DNA of 64,000 nucleotides from Sclerotinia nivalis. Lineage: Eukaryota > Ascomycota > Leotiomycetes > Helotiales > Sclerotiniaceae. This document shows, piece after piece, positions 56,983 through 64,000 of this stretch. Both the position numbers and the translations under genes were made by a program. The stretch's first letter is position 1. The number at the start of each line of letters is the position of its first letter. Location: positions 1,240,001 through 1,304,000 of the forward strand of contig JAPEIS010000007.1 of assembly GCA_029531795.1 (NCBI GenBank). The letters run 5' to 3'. The notes under the pieces were generated by a model. The model saw only the letters and a program-made list of their open reading frames with translations, had not been told where the DNA came from and ran no database searches.

Positions 56983-57250
56983 ATGGCACAACCACCTCCA
57001 GGACCCGGAGGACTCTACAGAGCTCCGCCTCTATACCGATTTGCTGGTACAGCTTTGGGAGCAAGCATGTGGTTTTTCGTATGTACTTCTAAATGCCTAT
57101 GTCACTACTGCCATGCTAACCTATATACAGTTGATGTATCGTGCGAAGAAAGATGGTACTGGCGCCCTTTGAGTTTAGCGCGGACAGTACACATACTGAC
57201 ACAACTTAGGTCCTGCCTTGTTGGGCTGGAAGCACCCTTGGGATCACTGA
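56983..57250 (+). CDS. Small mitochondrial membrane protein, probable complex I accessory subunit (NDUFB2-like)
   Basis: Three exons: 56983-57078, 57131-57155, 57210-57250; 53 aa. Both introns have good branch points (ATGCTAACC, ACTGACACA). The protein is MAQPPPGPGGLYRAPPLYRF, then a single membrane helix (AGTALGASMWFFLMYRA) and the end KDGPALLGWKHPWDH. The PPGPGGLYRAPPLYRFAGT start and GWKHPWDH end are those of short fungal proteins annotated as NADH:ubiquinone oxidoreductase subunits. The NDUFB2 (AGGG) assignment is from memory of family resemblance and is only moderate. It is easily missed because the longest exon has 32 codons. It converges on the methyltransferase gene, 214 bp away. Confidence 0.75.
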
Positions 57251-57464
57251 ACAACGAAATGAGGAGGGGATATGGTGGTAATTGGGATCCATCAATCTAC
57301 TGCGAGGATCTGGACATTCAGAAGATACCATCCAAGGCAGAGTCTGGAATCACAATACCGATCGTGGGCCAAGAACTGTACATACGGAAGGAAATATCAT
57401 TGGGCATTGGAGTTGAAATTGAATCAATTATACGCAGTCTATGGGTTCTACAGTGTCTATGTTA

Positions 57465-58951
57465 TTACGCAGAGCTGGGCTTCTCAAATAAGTAGTGGGA
57501 TACACCCCAGGTATCTCCACCTTCATAAGCAAACAACTCGGCGCACTATTATTAAATTAGTCTAGACACTATGAAGAGATAGAGGGAAGCAACTAACTGC
57601 CAGGTAAAAAATTTGCCAGCGGTAAAACCACATTGCGGTATCCTTCTCACCATAAGTTTCTGTTAGGTGAGGCCAAATCTCCTGCTTGCTAGCTACCATC
57701 TTTGACAGCCAATCCTACATGATTCATTAGCGAGGAACAGACAAGTCTAAACTGAACAATGGACATACCTCGCAAGTCTTTGCGTAATGTTGGCCATTCA
57801 CCCACCATTGCCTCTCAAGTTTGAGATCTTTCTGGAAGTATAACAACAGATCCGCAGAGGGCATGGTACCTCCAGACTACAACAAAATCAACCAGTCAGT
57901 AATTGCCGTTAAGGGAAGGGTTCTGCTCTGGAGTATAATGAAGAACGAAAGCCAAGTCAGACAAGGAAAAAGGATACAGTAGATTAACATCAAATGCACT
58001 TTGAAATTTGAAATCGGAGGAGTATTATGTGAAGAATGTATTATACTCACGAAAAAGTGTGTGCTCATCCATCCCTCCTCAAAGTCGTAAGGTGTAGTCT
58101 TGTGAGCGAAGATATGGACAAACAATTTCCCCCCCGGCTTCAAGGCTCTTCCAACCTTTACCATCAGTAGCTCATAGTTCTTCATATGCTCAAAAAGCTT
58201 CCTCTTGTTAGCCATTGACTCAAATGAATTCTTTACATGTGACTTACCTCGATGGAGACAACTCGGTCAAAACTCTCTTTCTCGAATTCGTAATCCACCA
58301 CATTCCCGGTGATCACTGTCAGGTTTTGGAAACCCTTCTCCTTGGCTTTCCCATCAATGTAGAGCTTCTGGGTTCTCGAGTTCGAGAACGCCGTGATCTT
58401 CGAATTTGGGAAAACTTCCGCAAAATACAATGCTCCTGAACCCCAACCACATCTAAAATGTATTAGCCCCTTCCATCTCCTTTCCATAATCCTCGTATCC
58501 AGAACTCAGAAGCACTCACCCAAGATCCAAGATACTCATTCCATCCTTCAATCCAGCCTTTTTCACGTAAGTCTCCAACATTTCCACTTCCGCCTGACCC
58601 AATGTTTCACTCCCCTTAGGATACAAACAACAACTATACTTCATTCTTGGCCCTAAACACGCAGCAAGAACACCAGTTCCGACCTCATAATGCTGTTCAT
58701 TGGCAGCAGCCGTCTCAATGGCAATAGGACGGCTGCGAAGAAGCTCTACATAGCTCATTTTACGCTCATACGCTTCGTCTAACGAGGTACTCTTTATCAA
58801 CTCAATACGCTCACGCAATTGGCGACGGATACCAAGGCGAATTACAGCATTTGGGAGATACCCTCCGTCAAGGATCCAGTCTGGGAGAATGTCAGTTGCC
58901 ACTGTGATGCAAGGTCTTGAAATGACGCAGATTAGATTTACCGTAATTCAT
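57465..58951 (-). CDS. CMAS-like SAM-dependent methyltransferase
   Basis: Exons: 58951-58942, 58901-58520, 58452-58248, 58197-58051, 57876-57769, 57714-57598, 57545-57465; 349 aa. The N-terminal motif [20 protein letters not shown] is followed by the SAM-binding core: [20 protein letters not shown] (motif I), [40 protein letters not shown] and [15 protein letters not shown], then HYAKTCEDWLSK and [20 protein letters not shown] near the end. These fit the Mycolic_acid/cyclopropane synthase family, especially the eukaryotic branch related to plant coclaurine N-methyltransferase-like proteins. The substrate in fungi is unknown. The start is uncertain: no ATG opens exon 2, and MNYV comes from a 10-nt exon joined by a 40-bp intron (58902-58941). 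Confidence 0.88.
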
Positions 58952-59460
58952 AATTGGTAGCTCAAAAAAGGTTGAAAATTGGAAGAATAGACAGATAATT
59001 TCTATGAGAGTAAATATCTTTTAGGAATTAAGGAAACTAAAAGGTAAACTTCTTTAAAAGTTGGGAATGCTACATATTAACGTTTGGAAAGCTCATCAAA
59101 GCGCGGGGTGGGTGCGCGATATCATCATTTGAAAGATACTCCGGTACCCGTAGCTCCTTTCTTAGCTTCCAAACTAGTACGCGGTACCTGCCCTACCTAG
59201 CAGACCAACCTTTCTAATTTAAAAGTAGCACGTCTCCAAGAATCGAATAAGTTGTGAATTTTCCGAGATAGCTTAACTATAATTTACTGGATGAAACTAA
59301 TGTTCCAAATAGATTCAATATTTCAATGAGATTCGACGAGAGTCAGTATCTCTGTCATTGTCGTCAGACTGCACTGCTAGTTTGTGAACCGTCTATTACC
59401 CAGCTTGTCTACATATATATATTATTACACTGTTTCTTATATGTGCATTCACCGCAATCA
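58952..59460. other. Intergenic gap
   Basis: Promoter of the methyltransferase and 3' flank of the P5B ATPase gene. I see no other feature. Confidence 0.5.
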
Positions 59461-62400
59461 TTACTGCAGTGAACTTAAGCGCATCTCCTCCAACACCAAT
59501 TTGTAGGTTTTTCTCTGCTTAGGCTTCCGGGTGATTGACGTCTTTAAAACACCCAAATACTTTCCGAGCTTTGGTAGCAGATAGTTTTCAGATGGCCATG
59601 CTAGGAAAATATATCCAACTGCTAGGACCAGGATGAATACCTCAAAGTCCCAACTCATCTCAGTTAATTGCATAAAATTCGCCAACCTTTCAGACGGATC
59701 AAAGAGCATATATAACGAGAACAGCAATGCTACGACAATTGTGACGACAAACGGCACTGAGTCAGTGTTAGTTATTGAGAACAGTAGAGGAAGATCTGTA
59801 AATGCTTACGGTTATGTGCCATGGATTGACGGAATGGCTTCCCCACACTTAGGACGATTCCAGAAAGAATGTATTCAAAGCAAGATACCAAAAATAGCGT
59901 AGTGTTTTCGGAATTTTCGATGTTGGATTTGTCCTTATCAAGATGAGGGGGAATGAACCAAGGCTGTCGTCGCACTGCTTGAAATGCAACCGCTTGAATA
60001 AGGATGCAAATGGCTATTTGGCCCAACAGTGGTGTCAACACCTTTCTTGACACAAGGTTGGCTGTGGGACGTTTCTGGCATAGAGTAGGAAAAGGTCCAG
60101 TCCATCCCATAAAAATGGCGATAGGCAGAATTAGTATTAAATCGATGAAGAGAAATTGAAAGTCCCCAAGATTTGATGCAGACGCATATAGAAAGCTCAC
60201 GGACGTGAATTGGATGGCCGAGTAGAGACTCATGTATTTGAAACAGCTGAAGCTGGTCACTAACGCTGCTCGACCCTCACGTATAACTTCAGGAACGCAG
60301 GTAATGTCGAACACTCTGCTGGTGAATGGCGCAGCGACTGAAGCTTCTGCTTCAGATAATGATATGCCAACATCTGCGGCTTTCAAAGCACCACAATCGT
60401 TCGCACCGTCGCCACAAAATCCGCAGCAGTAGTCGATACTCTGGAGTTTCTCCACTAGCTCATGCTTCTCGTCGGGCGACATCCGCGCAAATACTTGACC
60501 ACAGACTAACATTCTTTGAAGAACGCTTGGAGGCGCAAAATCCACAACCCAGCGGAAGACATCTCCGCTCACAGCTAAAGAGTAATTCCTTAAATTAGAT
60601 ATATCATAAGGTAACGAGGCGTCGCCTTCCACAGGCGGAGGAAGTGGCGTTAGAGTTTGGTCGTCGAGTTTATAAATGCCATTGTCAATACTCTCCCATG
60701 ATAATCGAGCTTTTGGGTCTAGCGAGTTCCCTTCTATAAAGTGAGGCACGAAACAATGAGCGGTCTTGTCGATGAGATTGCATTCCCGGGCTACGCTAAT
60801 GGCCGTCAAGATGTTGTCGCCTGTACACATGACTTTTCTAATACCAGCTTCAGTCAACTCATCCAATACACCGGCTGTACTTGGCTTAAGCTTGTTCTCA
60901 AAGATAATGAACCCAATAAAGTTCAGTTCCGATTCCGTGTCTTCGCGGCTCATTTTCTGCATCTTCACCCAGTTAATCTTCTTGATGTGTTTCGTGGCAC
61001 AGGCAATGACACGAAAGCCTCTATGGGTATAATAGGCGAGAAGATCTTCGTAGTCATTGGGAAAGCTTTCCGCTTTGCAAATGTTTTTCATGCATTCAGG
61101 AGCACCCTTTACATAAACATCACACCCTTGAGACCCAAACTTCCGAGCGATCACACTGGCTCGGCGAAGTTGGGAGACAAACTCGAAAGATTTGAGAACG
61201 CCAAGTTCGATAGGAGATTTATTGGCGTTATCTTGATCATCCAAATCGTATTCCATGCCCGCCGGAGGTCGGGCGATTGAAGGTGACAATCCTCCAGACT
61301 CCTCATCATCGGTATCACCAGAGTTGTGCTGCCCTTCCTCAAAAGACCAACCAGTAAAGTCAAACATTTTTAGATCCAATGGGTCACCCATCAGTTCATC
61401 ATCAACAACTCGAAGGGAATGGCATGTCGCCATCGTGTAAAGGATGGCTTTATGGATGTTATAGTCGACTGTAGGATCACGTTCATAAGCCGCCCCGGGT
61501 AACAATGATGGCGCATCGGTGAGAATATCACTGAATCTATTTGCCGGCTGGTGTACAGCTCTAATACCAAGAACATCTAGACCATCCTCGGTTAACGTTC
61601 CAGTTTTGTCGAAACATACGATGTCGAGCTTTCCACCCACATTTACTCTCTGAGGACTGATACAAAATATCTGTTTCTTCCTAAGGCGTCCCAGGGCGAA
61701 ATTGGTTCCAATTGTAAGCGTGGCGGGCAAAGCTGGCGGAACAACGATTGTTATCAGATCCAGGGCTCTGACAACAATCAAGTGCCATGCCAAGTTCAAA
61801 TGAACAAAGTTGATGAATGATGCAACAAATCCTAGCATCGCAATGCCACCCATGACGGATATGTACCGGAACGAATCTCTGTAAAACTTGAATCCCGAAG
61901 GCTTTGGGAAGAGCATGGATCTAACCAATGCACCTTTCGTGGTGTTGAAGCCAGTTCTGACAGCCATGGCGAGCCCAACTGCCTCGCCATCATTATCATC
62001 ATGAGGACGACGTGCCCTGATAATTTTAGTCCCACAGAACAAGAAGTGTTTCGCGAGCTCCGGGGCCACAGATGAAGCAGAAAGGTTAAGGAGCCGCAAA
62101 GATTCATCAGTAGCTGGAACTTTAGATACAGGGACGGATTCGCCTAAAGAAGTCAGAAATGTGTTACTACGAGCTTTGTAGAACTTACCAGTGAGCATGC
62201 TTTCATTGACAATGCAATCACCAGCCAACAGTAGACTATCACAGGGAAACTGTCCTAAGGCCGGATCCGTAACCTCGTAGATATCTCCTGGAACAAGTTC
62301 ACTCGATGGAACATAGCGCCCTGAAAAGGTTAATTGATGTTTGTAAGGGGGGAAAACTGCGTAACCCACAGAATGAATTACGTAGGACACGAACGTCACA

Positions 62401-64000
62401 TTCGAATCTTGATATTTCTCTCAATCGTTTCATTGTCTTTGGTCAAATCATTAGTGTACATCATAATGATCTGCCGGGCGTACTTACTGATCTGGTCTCA
62501 AGAAGTGTAGTAGTAATGCTCACAGCGGATATGACGAATATACACGCAGCATAGTAATAGTACTGATCCATTGACCATAGAATAAGACTGGCCACTTGAA
62601 AGACATAAAATGGATGGAAAGCCTAAGATATTTAGTAAGTTTTCTCTTTACGTGGGAAGATGTAAAATACCTCATCTACAAGAAGTTGAGGAACAGTCTT
62701 CTGCTTGATGTCGATCATGTTATTCCCGAAAACTAGCTCTCTGTTCTCCTTCTCCTCTCCACTAATTCCAGAACGAATGGATTTCACATCAGTCCATGCC
62801 GGGTCCTTCCAGCCTGTAAAGTTCCGGTTAGTATGGTTCAGTTATGATCGTGAGAGTACGCTCCACACGAAGTAGCCTATGGTTTCCAATAGTTCGGACT
62901 GCAATACAACGACGGGGTGTTGAATCTAGACTTTGCCTGGGATATCGACTCTATCTGGCATACTGAATCCGTTTGAAGGTTCATTTAGAATGCCAAAGTA
63001 TGTTCCAACGATCCCCAGCTTCTCAATCATTCAAAACTTTAAAATTTGGTCTTCCGTCCGGATTATTGGAACTCGGAGGGGAGAAATAAAAATAATACTC
63101 ACTGTTACATAGGACGAACCTATCTTTCAAAGGGTTGAATGAGAACCGCATATAGCGGTAGTCAAGAATACGTAGATTGTCCAAAATGGGGTCGTCGTCA
63201 TAATCGTAAGACATGGAATACTTCTTTTCGGAAAGGCCAAAGACTGTAGACAGAGACCGTCCGTATTCTTTTGCCTCGACGTCCTGAACAACAAATTCTC
63301 CCCATTGGTTCTACGCACGCAAATGAAGTTAGCACGACTGTGGCTATAGTTTAAGGGGGCACATGAGTAGTTTGGAAAGAATATTGGAATTCGAATATAC
63401 GATTATTACTGACTTCAATGACTACCCAAGCACATTCTCTCAATGGTGATGGCATGCCAATGATACGGACTTGCCAGCGCGGCAACCATCGTAACAAAAG
63501 ATAACCAAGACCAAAGGAAAGTATACAAATGGCCAAGTATAACGCAAACCCAGATGTACTTGTTCGAAAACCCGCCACTACTATAGTAAGGTCCTCTGTA
63601 ATGATGTATATTTTTTGGTTTGTTCGATGACCTTGCCCAAGATTACTTCCGTCCGTTCTTGCACTATCACTGCGTAGTAATCGATCATGCACGGAACTTC
63701 TGGATTCCACAGTCGATATCCTTCTCAAAGCTAGTTCGGCAGCTTCCAAATCCGAATCTTCCTCTTGATATTGAACATCGTCTTCCTCGTCTATTATAGC
63801 ACTGTCATCTTCGTCCTCGGCACTTCGTAAAACCTCCTCGTCGTCCTCGTTTTGTTGATAATATGTGAAACTTGCTGTAGAATCTGCTCGCGACCGCCGA
63901 TGCGCGAAGGATGCAATACTAGAGGGAACTGATTCAGAAACGGCACCCGAGAACATCTCATCTTGTGCCATCTCGACATCATCCATGAAGCTGGCAGTCG
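59461..64000 (-). CDS. ypk9: P5B-type cation/polyamine ATPase (Ypk9/ATP13A2 family), 5' end possibly outside the window
   Basis: Exons on the minus strand: (64000)63986-63414, 63310-63103, 62813-62671, 62622-62488, 62436-62370, 62320-62189, 62143-59810, 59756-59461. From the ATG at 63986 this is 1295 aa, but the frame is open to the edge, so the start may lie further right. An acidic N-terminal region ([20 protein letters not shown]) precedes the family-specific membrane-dipping segment and [20 protein letters not shown]. The actuator motif is TGES (split by intron 62144-62188), the phosphorylation site is [32 protein letters not shown] marks helix M4 of P5B pumps, and [19 protein letters not shown] and [18 protein letters not shown] complete the P domain. 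P5B pumps act in the vacuole or lysosome and export polyamines to the cytosol in animals. Yeast Ypk9 protects against heavy metals. The 289-bp intron (62814-63102) is unusually long. Confidence 0.93.

Overview
The window is nuclear DNA of a filamentous ascomycete. Genes are split by many 45-80 bp introns with GTRNGT donors and CTAAC/CTGAC branch points. Intergenic distances are short and the gene set is fungal (Mei2-like RNA-binding protein, Hap5, Sec15, Wapl, Bur1, Urc1). The protein sequences and the intact Urc1 look Leotiomycete, probably Sclerotiniaceae (Botrytis/Sclerotinia type), but that placement is inference. All gene models below were spliced by hand from the sequence, and in each finished model the exon phases add up.

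Region 1-7.2 kb is accessory and decayed. It holds the C-terminal half of a Zn2Cys6-type transcription factor with a frameshift, a short-chain dehydrogenase pseudogene with CAA-to-TAA stops, the C-terminal end of a DHA2-type efflux pump with a stop, and a SAM methyltransferase pseudogene. A solo LTR with a 5-bp target duplication, a small inverted-repeat element and a very AT-rich 691-bp element lie between them. The combination looks like the remains of a secondary-metabolite cluster. A second degraded stretch lies at 20.1-23.2 kb.

The rest is mostly intact housekeeping DNA. From left to right: mei2-like (-), a ~110-bp tandem repeat array, sec15 (+), hap5 (-), fcf2 (+), mitochondrial ribosomal protein S10 (+), mitochondrial TrpRS (+), cytosolic SerRS (-), Rheb GTPase (-), Wapl (-), uracil phosphoribosyltransferase (+), Elf1 (-), urc1 (+), a small novel protein (+), phosphoglycerate dehydrogenase (-), ribosomal protein eS1 (+), Rab18-like GTPase (+), ABHD11/Imo32-like hydrolase (-), ZUP1-like deubiquitinase (+), Bur1 kinase (-), a 53-aa probable complex I subunit (+), a CMAS-like methyltransferase (-) and a P5B ATPase (-) that reaches the right edge.

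The most notable observations are: a 3-nt microexon (plus 9-, 21- and 23-nt exons) in the 19-exon urc1 gene; an Elf1 gene whose first coding exon is only the ATG; the close placement of uracil phosphoribosyltransferase and urc1, both tied to uracil metabolism; a GC-AG intron in sec15; and an abrupt switch from C-ending to G-ending codons inside several genes. No CRISPR array, rRNA or convincing tRNA gene was seen.
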